In this document: positions 34,203-43,133 of the stretch, in pieces
How positions within the stretch are numbered: position 1 is the stretch's first letter
Layout: each line of letters starts with the position of its first letter
Source: an uncultured Collinsella sp.
Lineage (GTDB): Bacteria > Actinomycetota > Coriobacteriia > Coriobacteriales > Coriobacteriaceae
Assembly: GCA_947002045.1 (NCBI GenBank)
Contig: CAMQJB010000004.1
Location: 1 to 64,000, forward strand
DNA: 64,000 bases
Reading direction: 5' to 3'
Program-made: the position numbers and the translations under genes
The notes under the pieces: generated by a model
The model's database searches: none
What the model was told of the DNA's origin: nothing
What the model saw: the letters and a program-made list of their open reading frames with translations, nothing else

Positions 34203-35057
34203 CTATTTCGATGCGCGCTCTGCCGCCTCGATCACGTGCTTGGCGAGAATCGCCGTCGTTACAGCCCCCACGCCGCCCGGCACGGGAGTAATTGTGCCAA
34301 CGATCGGTTCCGCAGCATCAAAATCCACGTCCCCGACCAGCTTGCCAGCGGCCTCGTCCCAATTAATGCCAACATCGATGATCGTCTGGCCCTCGCGAAC
34401 CGCATCCGCGCCAATCGTGCGCGCGCGTCCAACGGCCGCAACCACAATATCAGCTGCACGGCACTCAGCAGCCAAGTCGCGCGTATGCGTATGGCACGTC
34501 GTCACCGTGGCATTGCGAGCCGTAAGCATGGCGGCTACGGGACGGCCAATCACCAGCGACCGACCGACGACCGCGACCTTGGCCCCATCCAGCTCAACGC
34601 CGTAATGATCCAGCAACGCCAACACGGCCTCGGCCGTGCAGGGAGCAAAGCCCTCGCCACGACCCGAAAGCGTGGTGAGCAGCGAGGCCGGCGTCATGGA
34701 GTCAACATCTTTGGCGGGATCGAGTGCCGCGGCAACCGCACCCTCGTCAAGCCCAGCGGGCAGCGGGCGAAACATCAGGCAGCCGTGAACAGCCAGGTCG
34801 GCATTGATGTCCTTAATAGCCGCCATCAGCTCATCCTGCGAAACATCGGCAGGAAGCAAGACTCGGCGAGCCTCAATGCCAACCTTCTCGCAGCGCTTGA
34901 GGGCGCCGCGCTCGTAGGACAGGTCGTCCTCGCGCTCGCCCACGCGAACGATGACCAGCGTCGGCACGATGCCCTGTTCGCGCAGGGCGGCGCAGCGAGC
35001 AGCGAGTTCCTCGGTCAAAGCGCGGGCAACGGGAGCACCCTTGAGCAGCTCGGCCAT
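34203..35057 (-). CDS. folD: Bifunctional methylene-THF dehydrogenase / methenyl-THF cyclohydrolase
   Basis: A 284-residue FolD, interconverting 5,10-methylene-, 5,10-methenyl- and 10-formyl-THF with NAD(P). Signature segments are VGEREDDLSYERGALKRCEKVGI (the region that usually carries the catalytic Tyr and Lys), DPAKDVDSMTP, the nucleotide-binding VVGRSLVIGRPVAAML, and TPVPGGVGAVTTAIL near the C terminus. Usual FolD has YV(R/K)xK here; the SYERGALKRC form keeps Tyr, while the Lys position should be checked by alignment. The ATG at 35057 has GAGAGGA upstream. It starts 2 bp after fchA ends, so translation is coupled. Confidence 0.92.
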   Translation of the reverse strand: MAELLKGAPVARALTEELAARCAALREQGIVPTLVIVRVGEREDDLSYERGALKRCEKVGIEARRVLLPADVSQDELMAAIKDINADLAVHGCLMFRPLPAGLDEGAVAAALDPAKDVDSMTPASLLTTLSGRGEGFAPCTAEAVLALLDHYGVELDGAKVAVVGRSLVIGRPVAAMLTARNATVTTCHTHTRDLAAECRAADIVVAAVGRARTIGADAVREGQTIIDVGINWDEAAGKLVGDVDFDAAEPIVGTITPVPGGVGAVTTAILAKHVIEAAERASK

Positions 35058-35059
35058 GG

Positions 35060-35692
35060 CTATCCTCTCCTCCTTGCGGCGTCGGCAGCACGGCGCGCCA
35101 GCGCATCGGCGCGCGGCAACCACGTATCCAGCAGCTCATCGCACGCCGCCTCGAGCTCCTCGGCGCGCGCCCGGTCTTTCATAGATGTGGTGTTGGCAAA
35201 GAGCGTCAGGCTCGCACCCTGCATGGCGGCGCGGCAGAACACGGCACCGCACGCCACGTCGGACAGCAGTTGGCGCGAGCCTTTGTCTGCCATGTCCTCG
35301 AGCAGCGCCAGTGCGCGCCCACAGGTGTCCATGATGCGATACGGCGGCATGGCGGCCACGTGCAACGCATCCTGAATCGCAACCGGTCGAGTCGGGTCCT
35401 CGCGCGGAATACCGTATGCCCCAGACACCTGGCCGTACGCACGAACATCCTCGGCAACCAGGCCCACTAGCTCCTGCGCCAACTCGTCTGCCTGGGCAAA
35501 TGCACGCGTCAAATCGCCTGCGCGATCGGCAAGCGCGGGATTGGTCGCCCCGTAGCGCGCGACCATCCCGCAAAGCGAGGCGCCCAGCGCGCCTACAAAG
35601 GCGCTTGCGCTACCGCCGCCGGGAACCGGCTCGCGCGCGGCAAGCGCCTCGGCAAAACCGCGACAAGTCTTATCCATCATCTCTTGGCTCAT
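35060..35692 (-). CDS. fchA: Formimino-THF cyclodeaminase family protein
   Basis: A 210-residue protein matching the C-terminal (cyclodeaminase) half of mammalian FTCD and the free-standing FchA of anaerobes. It converts 5-formimino-THF to 5,10-methenyl-THF and ammonia. Features are the early REPVPGGGSASAFVGALGASL block, the Ala-rich helices and the FANTTSMKDRA segment. GAAGGTG lies 7 bases before the ATG. It is co-transcribed with folD, which takes its product. This pair suggests that formimino groups, from histidine or purine breakdown, feed the one-carbon pool. Confidence 0.9.
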   Translation of the reverse strand: MSQEMMDKTCRGFAEALAAREPVPGGGSASAFVGALGASLCGMVARYGATNPALADRAGDLTRAFAQADELAQELVGLVAEDVRAYGQVSGAYGIPREDPTRPVAIQDALHVAAMPPYRIMDTCGRALALLEDMADKGSRQLLSDVACGAVFCRAAMQGASLTLFANTTSMKDRARAEELEAACDELLDTWLPRADALARRAADAARRRG

Positions 35693-36069
35693 ACGTATGC
35701 ACCTTCAAGTCATATAGATCGGTCGGGCGGCAACTGCCGACCAACCGCATCAAACACGTAATGATGCTAAGTCTAGCCCATAAGCACATGAGCGTCAGCA
35801 CACCTGGCCATCGCGGATTTCTATGACGAACGATAGGCGTCGGCGCCGCAAACATGGGACACATGGCCCACCTTTCGAGACTCCCGAACGGCACAAACTG
35901 GGGCATATCTATAAGTAAGGAACCCGTTGGGGCACGGCCGCGCAACGGCCACAAGCGATGAACGGAGGCATAAGCCGCACAGTGCACAGAGACATCCGCC
36001 GCCAGCGCAATCAGTACCCCAACAGCATGCGGCGCCGTGATGTCATCGGCAGACAAGGAGGACGCCACC
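35693..36069. other. 377-bp intergenic region with a motif repeated before both lipoproteins
   Basis: A divergent gap between fchA and the first lipoprotein gene. The 19-base sequence ATGGGACACATGGCCCACC at 35854-35872 recurs exactly at 36810-36828 before the second lipoprotein. It holds the partial palindrome TGGG...GGCCCA. It lies 197 bp upstream of the first lipoprotein ATG and 72 bp before the second. A short inverted repeat, GGTCGG...CCGACC, lies near 35729-35750. Nothing else was recognised. Confidence 0.5.
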
Positions 36070-36669
36070 ATGAAGAAAAAGACCCTATCGATCCTTTCCC
36101 TGTGCATCGCCCTCTTTGCCGCGTTTGCCCTTGTCGGCTGCGGCGGGAGCGCATCGGGCGTGGGCGGCAGTACCTCAAAGAGCGAAGGCAAGGAAAAGGC
36201 CCCCGTCGCCGAAAAGACTGACTTTATCTGGTTTAAGGTCGAGATGCCCGAGAGCGTTGGCGTAAGCGACTCCGCCGGCAAGAACGCCGACAGGGTCCAG
36301 CTCACCTTCCCCGAGAACGAGAACACCACAGTCGACCGCTTTATCCCCGTTTGGGAAGAGAAGATGACGGCAGAAGAAGCTCTTGCCGATGAGGGTCGAA
36401 AGAACAGCATGTTCCAGTGGAAAGTTGGCGACCCCGTCGAGTACAACGGCAGGACATGGCTCACCGGAACGTGCGAGGACAACCGCGGCACCCATACCTA
36501 TCTCTTTACCGACGTTGAACCGGGAAGCGTCTGCGTTCTCATCGCGAACTTCGATCAGCACGAGAAAGAAGCCGAGACGCTCCTCAACTCCATCGAGTTC
36601 CCCGATGACATGGCGAAGGCAGTTGCCGAGGCACGCGAAGTTGAGATTTCGAGCATCGAGATCAAGTAA
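36070..36669 (+). CDS. Secreted lipoprotein of unknown function (paralogue 1)
   Basis: A 199-residue lipoprotein. Signal peptide MKKKTLSILSLCIALFAAFA with lipobox LVGC (Cys24) and a short Gly/Ser spacer. The mature part begins DFIWFKVEMPESVGV and is a small beta-rich domain ending in EVEISSIEIK. It is paralogous to the next gene, sharing DFIWFKVE-P, the RFIPV segment, DPV-YNG-TW and the C-terminal I-SIEIK. AAGGAGG precedes ATG 36070. No known family is recognised. It has its own terminator. Confidence 0.82.
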   Translation: MKKKTLSILSLCIALFAAFALVGCGGSASGVGGSTSKSEGKEKAPVAEKTDFIWFKVEMPESVGVSDSAGKNADRVQLTFPENENTTVDRFIPVWEEKMTAEEALADEGRKNSMFQWKVGDPVEYNGRTWLTGTCEDNRGTHTYLFTDVEPGSVCVLIANFDQHEKEAETLLNSIEFPDDMAKAVAEAREVEISSIEIK

Positions 36670-36728
36670 CGGGACCCCGCACACGCCCACGTACGCGCGC
36701 CCCATTAAAACACCGGCCACCCACCCCC

Positions 36729-36763
36729 GGGGAGGGCCGACAACATCGGCCCTCCCCTCTTTT
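36729..36763 (+). terminator. Intrinsic terminator after lipoprotein 1
   Basis: GGGGAGGGCCGA (36729-36740) pairs perfectly with TCGGCCCTCCCC (36746-36757), then TCTTTTG on the plus strand. Confidence 0.88.
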
Positions 36764-36900
36764 GCGCCCGAACATATTGCCACTTAACGGCGCAAATCCG
36801 GCCCTCAGAATGGGACACATGGCCCACCCTAGCGAGCCGTCAACGCGTACAGTAAAAGCAGGTAATCCATGGGCGGTTACAGATCGAGGAGGACACGACC

Positions 36901-37494
36901 ATGAAAAAGAAGGCCTTTGCGATTCTCACCCTCTGCATCAGTCTCTTTGCCGCGGTTGCCCTGGTGGGCTGTGGCGGAAGCGGCGGCGCTACCGGCAGTG
37001 GCGGTGGCGGCGGAGCAGAAAAGCCAGCCGTGGATATGAGGACCGACTTCATTTGGTTTAAGGTCGAGGTCCCCGAGGGCGTTGAGATCACCGATGTTGC
37101 CGGCGACACGGCCGACAGGGCCCAGTTTAAGTTCACCGAGAGCGAGCACGCCAGCGACCGCTTCATCCCCGTCTTCGATCCTGACAAGAACGCCGACGAG
37201 CTGTTCGACTACGAGGCAAAGTGGAATGCCAGCTTTGAGTGGACCGAGAATGACCCCGTCAAGTACAACGGCAAGACTTGGCGCAACGCTTCCTATACAC
37301 ACTCGGGCGGCGTGACGACTGAGTACTTCACCGAAGCAGGCGGCGGCAGCGTCTACGTGCGCATCGACAATGTCGAGGAGCACAAGGATGCCGTCGAAAC
37401 CATGATGAAGTCTCTGGAATTTGCCGATGACATCGCCGAGGCAAAGACCGAGGCCATGGACGTTAAGCTCGACGATATCGAGATCAAGCGCTAA
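36901..37494 (+). CDS. Secreted lipoprotein of unknown function (paralogue 2)
   Basis: A 197-residue lipoprotein. Signal MKKKAFAILTLCISLFAAVA, lipobox LVGC (Cys24), then a Gly-rich spacer longer than in paralogue 1 (about 25-39). The mature domain follows the same pattern (DFIWFKVEVPEGVEITD, DRFIPVFDP, NDPVKYNGKTWRNAS, DIEIKR). GAGGAGG precedes the ATG. The gene duplicate carries its own upstream copy of the 19-base motif, so the duplication included regulatory DNA. Function unknown. Confidence 0.82.
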   Translation: MKKKAFAILTLCISLFAAVALVGCGGSGGATGSGGGGGAEKPAVDMRTDFIWFKVEVPEGVEITDVAGDTADRAQFKFTESEHASDRFIPVFDPDKNADELFDYEAKWNASFEWTENDPVKYNGKTWRNASYTHSGGVTTEYFTEAGGGSVYVRIDNVEEHKDAVETMMKSLEFADDIAEAKTEAMDVKLDDIEIKR

Positions 37495-37529
37495 AGCTCC
37501 AACGGCATGCAGCAGCGCCGTTTTAGCTC

Positions 37530-37571
37530 AGCCGGGATGCAAGGTGTGACTCCTTGCATCCCGGCTTTTTG
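37530..37571 (+). terminator. Intrinsic terminator after lipoprotein 2
   Basis: AGCCGGGATGCAAGG (from 37530) pairs perfectly with CCTTGCATCCCGGCT (to 37566), followed by five T. Confidence 0.95.
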
Positions 37572-37588
37572 TGTTCGAAAGCGCCCGG

Positions 37589-37858
37589 TCACATCACCAT
37601 ATTGAGCACGTTGACGAATTCCTGAGCCCGGGAGCGGCTGCTCAGGCAAAAGACACAGGCAGTCAACAACCTGTTGCGCAGAAAAACATTGCGGCCCTTG
37701 ATCCTGTTAACGCCCGTGATGTCCTTAAGGTAGACAATCTCGATATGCTTGCCGCCGAAAGTACCCTTCTTGAGCACCTCGATGCGGTTAGGGTAGATCT
37801 TGACGTCTTTAAACCTGCCCGAACCTTTGTCCTGGAACAGCAAGGTGTTGTTGTCCAT
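37589..37858 (-). CDS. Small uncharacterised protein, possibly PH-like
   Basis: An 89-residue protein on the minus strand. The pattern of short strands (DVKIYPNRIEVLKKG, IEIVYLKDITGVNRI) followed by a C-terminal helix (SRAQEFVNVLNMV) resembles a small bacterial PH-like fold, but no family is recognised with confidence. ATG 37858 is favoured by GGGAG 8 bases upstream; starts at 37873 or 37903 are possible. It converges on the lipoprotein pair. Confidence 0.6.
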   Translation of the reverse strand: MDNNTLLFQDKGSGRFKDVKIYPNRIEVLKKGTFGGKHIEIVYLKDITGVNRIKGRNVFLRNRLLTACVFCLSSRSRAQEFVNVLNMVM

Positions 37859-38026
37859 GCGTGTCACTCCCATGGGGTTCGCTAAAACTGCCTCTATGGT
37901 CACATTTTAGTCACTTCGGGAATCCTGCACGAAGGCGCTAGGCGACATTGAAATTCGAGTCCGCGCGAGGCTTTAAACTAAATGCAATAAAGATGCATTC
38001 CACAAGAGGAAAGTGGGGCGACAGTG

Positions 38027-39076
38027 ATGGGCGAACTGGTAAACCGTGGAGAATCGGCAATCGTGCCAGAAGTTTTTTACAAGCAGGTTTCCTCGATTCT
38101 CAACGCCGCTCGCGACAAGGCCTATACCGCCGTTAACTTTGCGATGGTTGAGGCGTATTGGGAGATCGGCAAGAGCATTGTTGATGAGCAGGGCGGAGAG
38201 GAGCGCGCCAAGTATGGAGAGGCGCTGCTCAAGGCCCTCGCAATCAGACTTACCAAGGATTTTGGTAAAGGTTTTGAAGCAAGAGAGCTGCGTAAAATGC
38301 GTCAGTTCTATCTTGCATTTCCAATTCGGGACTCACTGCGTCCCGAATTGAGTTGGACACATTATCGCAGGTTAATACGCATTCCTGACCCCGAAGCTCG
38401 CACCTGGTACATGAACGAATGCGCCGATTCTCGCTGGAGCACGCGTCAGCTCGAGCGCCAGATCAACACCATGTTCCGCGAGCGCCTGCTTGCCAGCAAG
38501 GACAAGGAGGCCGTCACCCAGGAAATCCAAAAGAGCGCCCCGGCTCGTCGCCCCGAGGATATCATCCGTGACCCATATGTACTGGAGTTTTTAGGTTACT
38601 CGGACGATACTGCGTTTCGCGAGAGCGATCTAGAGCAGGCGCTCATCACACATCTTCAGAAGTTCCTGCTGGAGCTTGGCCGTGGTTTCGCTTTCGAGGC
38701 GCGCCAAAAGCGCATCACCTTTGATGGGCGCCATTTCTATATTGACCTTGTGTTTTACAACTATCTGATGCGCTGCTTCGTGCTCATCGACCTTAAGACC
38801 GATGACCTTACGCATCAGGACCTGGGCCAGATGCAAATGTACGTGAACTACTACACGCGCGAGCTCATGAACGAAGGCGACAATCCGCCTATAGGCATCG
38901 TGCTCTGCGCGGACAAAAGCGACTCGATTGTCGAGTACACGCTGCCCGAAGACAACGACCAAGTGTTTGCCGCCAAATACTTGCCGTATCTTCCAAGCAA
39001 GGAAGAGCTGGCGCGCGAGCTGAGTGCCGAGTACCGCGCCATCAACGAAGCGACTAATGGCGAAGCGCAAGGGTAG
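38027..39076 (+). CDS. YhcG-type PDDEXK nuclease (DUF1016 family)
   Basis: A 349-residue protein with the two parts of YhcG proteins: an N-terminal helical DUF1016 domain (EAYWEIGKSIVDEQ, LRKMRQFY, LSWTHYRRLIRI) and a C-terminal PDDEXK nuclease domain. The nuclease motif is FYIDLVFYN followed by CFVLIDLKTDDLTHQDLGQMQMYV, where the Asp in YIDL, the D-x-K in IDLK and the Gln in GQM are the likely active site. Such proteins are linked to mobile DNA, restriction loci and defence; the exact function is not settled. The start at ATG 38027 is moderately supported. Base use is AT-richer near the start than in flanking genes, hinting at transfer. Confidence 0.88.
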   Translation: MGELVNRGESAIVPEVFYKQVSSILNAARDKAYTAVNFAMVEAYWEIGKSIVDEQGGEERAKYGEALLKALAIRLTKDFGKGFEARELRKMRQFYLAFPIRDSLRPELSWTHYRRLIRIPDPEARTWYMNECADSRWSTRQLERQINTMFRERLLASKDKEAVTQEIQKSAPARRPEDIIRDPYVLEFLGYSDDTAFRESDLEQALITHLQKFLLELGRGFAFEARQKRITFDGRHFYIDLVFYNYLMRCFVLIDLKTDDLTHQDLGQMQMYVNYYTRELMNEGDNPPIGIVLCADKSDSIVEYTLPEDNDQVFAAKYLPYLPSKEELARELSAEYRAINEATNGEAQG

Positions 39077-39138
39077 CAGCACGTTGCGACCGATACCCCC
39101 GATGGCGCTCCACATCACCCGGGAAAGAGGAGCTTTCC

Positions 39139-39927
39139 ATGACAGACAGACCGAAAACAACGCTGCGCGATTGCATCTATGGGCTTGCCGTCGGCGACGC
39201 GCTGGGCATTCCATACGAGTTTATGCCTCGCGGCACGTTCGAATGCACCGACATGACCGGCTACGGCACGCACGAGCAGCCCGCCGGCACCTGGAGCGAT
39301 GACACTTCCATGACGCTTGCTACCTGCGACTCGATAAGGGAGCTTGGGCACATCGACACCGCAGACATGCGCGACAAGTTCGTAAGCTGGATTGCCCGTG
39401 GCGAGTATACGATCGACGGCGTTTTCGATTACGGCGGCACGACCGCCCGCGCCTTGCACACCGGCAAAGGAGGCTCCGGTGAGCGCGACAACGGCAACGG
39501 TTCGCTCATGCGCATCGCACCCTTGGCGTTTGTCGACGCGACTGACGACGAGATCTGCGAGGTCTCCGCGATAACGCACGCTCACAGAACGTCGACCGAC
39601 GCATGCGTCATATTTGTCGAGCTGATGAGGAGCGTGATGAACGGCACGCTTCCCTCATGGGTGCTCCAGCTGAAAGACGTGCCCGAGCAGGAAATCAGGT
39701 CAGGTGGCTTCGTGCGCGACACGCTTAAGGCAGCCGCCTGGTGCTTCGTCAACACTGGCAGCTACGAAGATTGCGTGCTTACCGCCGTCAACCTGGGCGA
39801 CGACACCGACACCACCGCAGCCGTCGCCGGCGCCGTCGCCGGCACGGCATACGGTATCGAGGCCATCCCGCTGGAGTGGGTCGACATCCTGCGCGGTAAA
39901 GAGCTGATTGAACGGTGTTTGTTTTAG
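39139..39927 (+). CDS. ADP-ribosylglycohydrolase family protein
   Basis: A 262-residue member of the DraG/ARH family, which removes ADP-ribose from proteins or small molecules using two metal ions. The motifs are near the N terminus (GLAVGDALGIPYEF), WSDDTSMT (about 54-61, first metal-binding Asp pair) and NLGDDTDTTAAVAGAVAG (about 220-237, second metal site). AAAGAGGAG precedes the ATG. It follows the YhcG-type nuclease gene by 62 bp on the same strand and may be co-expressed. Substrate unknown. Confidence 0.9.
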   Translation: MTDRPKTTLRDCIYGLAVGDALGIPYEFMPRGTFECTDMTGYGTHEQPAGTWSDDTSMTLATCDSIRELGHIDTADMRDKFVSWIARGEYTIDGVFDYGGTTARALHTGKGGSGERDNGNGSLMRIAPLAFVDATDDEICEVSAITHAHRTSTDACVIFVELMRSVMNGTLPSWVLQLKDVPEQEIRSGGFVRDTLKAAAWCFVNTGSYEDCVLTAVNLGDDTDTTAAVAGAVAGTAYGIEAIPLEWVDILRGKELIERCLF

Positions 39928-40285
39928 GACACGCCTTCAACGAAGACAATGTCAGTCAACGCAAATGATTAAGGGACCGCATAAATGATGACTACAGAAT
40001 GCGCCGTCATGGGTCCGTTCGTCACAGAGCAAAGTACCGTGGGGCCGTACACCGTGTTGGTATTCGAATCCCCGCTGCCGCAGAAAAGGGCCGGTTGCAG
40101 CCGGCCCCTTAGACATTAGCACCTGCGTTGCCCGCGCTTCCGAAGTGTGACTAGCTGAGGAGCGGATTCCGCGGCACAACCTGATTTTACCCGGTGGGGC
40201 GGCTCTTTTGCAGCCGCCCCACCGTTTATTTAGATCTACCACGACGGACAGCTCGCACTACTGCGCACTGTCCCGTACCGCTCCC
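39928..40285. other. 358-bp intergenic region with a doubtful 44-codon frame and hairpins
   Basis: A short plus-strand frame at 39985-40119 (44 residues, beginning MMTTECAVMGPFVTEQ) has AAGGGA 11 bases upstream and contains PYTVLVFESP. It is too short and unmatched to call a gene. A hairpin GGGCCGG...CCGGCCC lies near 40088-40107, inside the end of that frame. A strong terminator stem follows at 40193-40223. No tRNA was found despite a TTCGAAT string near 40065. Confidence 0.35.
40193..40230. terminator. Bidirectional-looking terminator stem
   Basis: GGTGGGGCGGCT (40193-40204) pairs perfectly with AGCCGCCCCACC (40212-40223). GTTTATTT follows on the plus strand; on the minus strand GGGTAAAATC follows. 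It lies 63 bp after the stop of the zinc-ribbon gene (minus strand) and would also stop plus-strand transcripts. Confidence 0.65.
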
Positions 40286-41623
40286 CTACTTCCCAAAGAT
40301 CGCGCCGAACAGGCCCTTGCGTTTAGGCTTCTCATCTCGGTAAGAACCCTCGGCCGCCGCTGCCACTTGGCGCGGCCGCTCGCCGCCTCCGCGGCGTACG
40401 ATCTGGTACAGGAACGGCGATTTAACGTATTTGACCTCGATGGGCGTGGCATGCACGGTGCTTTCGCTCGACAGCACCACCCTCGGATTGAGCGACGCCA
40501 CCACATGCGTCTCGCGCTTGTCGCTAAACACTACCGCCGCCGCGCGACCCGTCTGGCCGTTTACGGCAATGCGCACCTGCTCGCCATCGCGGCTGTCAGT
40601 CGCAGGACGATCGACAAAGTAGACCGGTACCATCACCAGGCCGTCCTTGTGCTTGCGGGCCTTGCGCGCCCAGGCGCGGATGCTCTTTTTATTGAGCCCC
40701 AGCGCCGCCTCGGCATCGTTGCCGGCAACGTCGAGCGCCAGCTTATCAATGACCACCTGGTCCTTGGTGGACGCATCGACGGAAACGACGCGGAAGTCGC
40801 CTTCCTGCATGGCAGGATCGAACGGCCCCACCTTGCCAAAGTCCCACGGCTCCAAAATGCCCATAAGGCGAACGTCTAGGTAGTTTGCCCGCGGATACGC
40901 CCAGTCGAGCACCTCGTAGTACACCAAGGTCTCCTTGCTCAGCCCCTTGCCCGGGAAGGACGCCATCATGCGCAAATCCGCCAGCGCCATGGGGAAATAG
41001 AAGAGCATCATGTCATTTTGAATCGCGTCTTCCACGTCGTGCCCGGCAAAGGCGTCGGGGTACTGGCGCACCAGCTGCAGTACGTTGGCACGCGCCTGCT
41101 GCGGAGTGATCTCGCAGGGAATGCCCTGCTCGGGCACATACTCCGCGCCAACGCCCATGGTTAGGCGTTTGCTAAAGGTACCGGGCTTGAGCAGGTCGGC
41201 AACGCCGATCTTATTGCCGCAGGACGGGCACTCAAACACGCGCTGGGTGGACTCGCCCTCAAAGGACGCACCGCAGAAGGGGCAGGAAATGCTCACATGC
41301 GTAGCCTCTTGGAACTCCTGCGCCGTGCCACGGTCCTCCCACAGCAGATGCTCCAGAACCGACTGATTGCGCCAGTACGCATTGAAGAAATACCAGTCGG
41401 GGTCCTCCGGGCGCTCGAGCTGCGACACATGGGTGAGCTTAAGTAGCCCATCCACCACCGTCAACGGCGTATGACGAATGCCCAGGGCGCTCTTGGGCTC
41501 CCCCGCATCGGCCTGCCACGGAACGACCGTGCCGCAATAGGCGCACTCAAAGCTGCGTTTAGCCTGGTGTGAGTACATAGGGCCGCCGCAGTTTTGGCAT
41601 TTAATGGCAAACATCTCGTCCAT
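40286..41623 (-). CDS. Double zinc-ribbon protein of unknown function
   Basis: A 445-residue cytoplasmic protein. Zinc ribbon 1 is CQNCGG...CAYC (about 9-30) and zinc ribbon 2 is CPFCGAS...CPSCGN (about 114-136). The remaining ~300 residues contain a region starting near 165 (VPEQGIPCEITPQQARANV) reminiscent of proteins that pair a zinc ribbon with a membrane- or DNA-associated domain, but no family is recognised. The C terminus is basic and hydrophobic (KRKGLFGAIFGK), as in proteins that touch the membrane. AAAGGAGG lies about 8 bases before the ATG. It is monocistronic, with a terminator downstream. Confidence 0.75.
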   Translation of the reverse strand: MDEMFAIKCQNCGGPMYSHQAKRSFECAYCGTVVPWQADAGEPKSALGIRHTPLTVVDGLLKLTHVSQLERPEDPDWYFFNAYWRNQSVLEHLLWEDRGTAQEFQEATHVSISCPFCGASFEGESTQRVFECPSCGNKIGVADLLKPGTFSKRLTMGVGAEYVPEQGIPCEITPQQARANVLQLVRQYPDAFAGHDVEDAIQNDMMLFYFPMALADLRMMASFPGKGLSKETLVYYEVLDWAYPRANYLDVRLMGILEPWDFGKVGPFDPAMQEGDFRVVSVDASTKDQVVIDKLALDVAGNDAEAALGLNKKSIRAWARKARKHKDGLVMVPVYFVDRPATDSRDGEQVRIAVNGQTGRAAAVVFSDKRETHVVASLNPRVVLSSESTVHATPIEVKYVKSPFLYQIVRRGGGERPRQVAAAAEGSYRDEKPKRKGLFGAIFGK

Positions 41624-41841
41624 GGAAACGTCCTCCTTTACGCAGGGGCTGTCGACATTAAGTATGTCGGGCAGGCAGGCACATGCCCATACCCATGTGG
41701 CCCAAAATGGAGCACCCGGTCGGACAAAAAGGGCCGCTCGTTAGCTCCAGCAGACCATTGCTGCATTTTCTGAGCACCGGCGCACGGTGCGCCCATGCGA
41801 GCTACACTATCCCCTTAACCATGATTGTGAGGACGATCGTT

Positions 41842-43023
41842 ATGCTATTCGTAAATCGGCTGGTACATACGCTTGTTCCCGGCAGCGAAAGCGAGCCGGT
41901 CGATACCTCCCGCCGCACCAACGCAGGCTTTGCCGCAAGCCTCATTTGCATTGGCCTCAACATTACCCTGTGCCTAGCCAAGGGCATCGCGGGCCTGCTC
42001 GCGGGCTCCGTCTCGCTCATCGCCGACGCCTTCAACAACCTCTCCGACGCCTCGAGCAACATCGTGAGCCTGCTCGGGTTCCGCCTTGCCAGCCGCCCGG
42101 CCGACGAAGGTCACCCCTATGGCCACGGCCGTTACGAGTACCTCGCTGGCTTGGTTGTCGCCGTCCTGGTTTGCGCCGTCGGCATCAACCTGATCCTGGA
42201 GTCGGCCACCAAGATCATCAAGCCCTCCCCCACCGCCTACACGCTCGTTTCCCTTGCGGCACTGGCTACGTCCATGATCGTTAAGCTCTGGATGGCGGCG
42301 TTCAACCGCACGCTGGGCGACCGCATCGACTCGGAGACGCTCATCGCCACGGCGCAGGACTCCAAGAATGACGTCATTACCTCGGGCTCGGTCTTGGCGG
42401 CGGCGCTTATTTCGCAAACGACAGGCTTTGACCTCGACGGCTGGGCGGGCCTGGGCGTGGGCATCTTCATTTGCATCAGCGGCATGGGCCTGGTGCGCGA
42501 CGCCATCAGCCCGCTGTTGGGACAAGCGCCCGACCCCAAGCTCGTCCAGGAAATCCGCGACAGGATTATGTCGTACCCCCAGGTCCTGGGCACACACGAC
42601 CTCATGGTGCACGACTACGGCCCCGGCCGTCAGTTTGCCAGCGCACACGTGGAAATGCCCGGCGAGGGCGATGCCTTTGAGCACCACGAGATCCTGGACA
42701 CCATCGAACATGACATCAAACGCCAGATGGGCATCGACATCACGCTGCATTGCGACCCCATCGCCACGAACGGCGATGACCTGCGCGGCTGGGTCAAACG
42801 CGGCGTGGCGCAGATCGACCCCGCGCTTTCCATCCACGACCTGCACGAGCACGACGGGTTCGTTTCGTTTGACCTGGTGCGTCCCGACGGCTTTGACATA
42901 TCCGACGAGGAACTGTTGGAGCTCGTCACGCGCATCGTGCACGAGCGCCGGCCCGATGCATCATGCGTTGTCACATTTGACTCGGGCTTTAGCTCGCCCG
43001 ACCGCCCGGCCGAGCAGCTGTAA
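41842..43023 (+). CDS. Cation diffusion facilitator (CDF) family transporter
   Basis: A 393-residue CDF exporter, which uses the proton gradient to expel divalent metals such as Zn, Mn or Fe. The membrane half has six helices. The HxxxD-like metal sites are visible as SLIADAFNNLSDASSN (helix 2, Asp residues) and ATAQDSKNDVITS (helix 5); HPYGHGRYEYL is the loop after helix 2. The cytoplasmic C-terminal domain (about 215 onward) is longer than usual and contains two ferredoxin-like stretches, one ending at HCDPIA and a second running from HDLHEH to the end. ATG 41842 has GAGG at 9 bases; ATG 41821 is the alternative. Confidence 0.92.
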   Translation: MLFVNRLVHTLVPGSESEPVDTSRRTNAGFAASLICIGLNITLCLAKGIAGLLAGSVSLIADAFNNLSDASSNIVSLLGFRLASRPADEGHPYGHGRYEYLAGLVVAVLVCAVGINLILESATKIIKPSPTAYTLVSLAALATSMIVKLWMAAFNRTLGDRIDSETLIATAQDSKNDVITSGSVLAAALISQTTGFDLDGWAGLGVGIFICISGMGLVRDAISPLLGQAPDPKLVQEIRDRIMSYPQVLGTHDLMVHDYGPGRQFASAHVEMPGEGDAFEHHEILDTIEHDIKRQMGIDITLHCDPIATNGDDLRGWVKRGVAQIDPALSIHDLHEHDGFVSFDLVRPDGFDISDEELLELVTRIVHERRPDASCVVTFDSGFSSPDRPAEQL

Positions 43024-43031
43024 TCGACAGC

Positions 43032-43101
43032 AAAACGGGACGCAGGACCGCCGACCAACGCGCCTATGCGCCCGGTCACGCAATCCTGCGTCCCGTTTTT
43101 G
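43032..43101. terminator. Intrinsic terminator between convergent genes
   Basis: AAAACGGGACGCAGGA (from 43032) pairs with TCCTGCGTCCCGTTTT (from 43084), with A-rich and T-rich flanks on either side. It can therefore serve both the CDF gene (plus) and the membrane protein gene (minus). Confidence 0.88.
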
Positions 43102-43133
43102 TTCGCACCGCTAAGGCTCTAGCCGCTCGACCG

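Noticed and set aside
40040..40090. tRNA-like string TATTCGAATCC near 40065
   Set aside because: The five bases on either side of TTCGAAT do not pair, and no acceptor, D or anticodon stem can be placed upstream.
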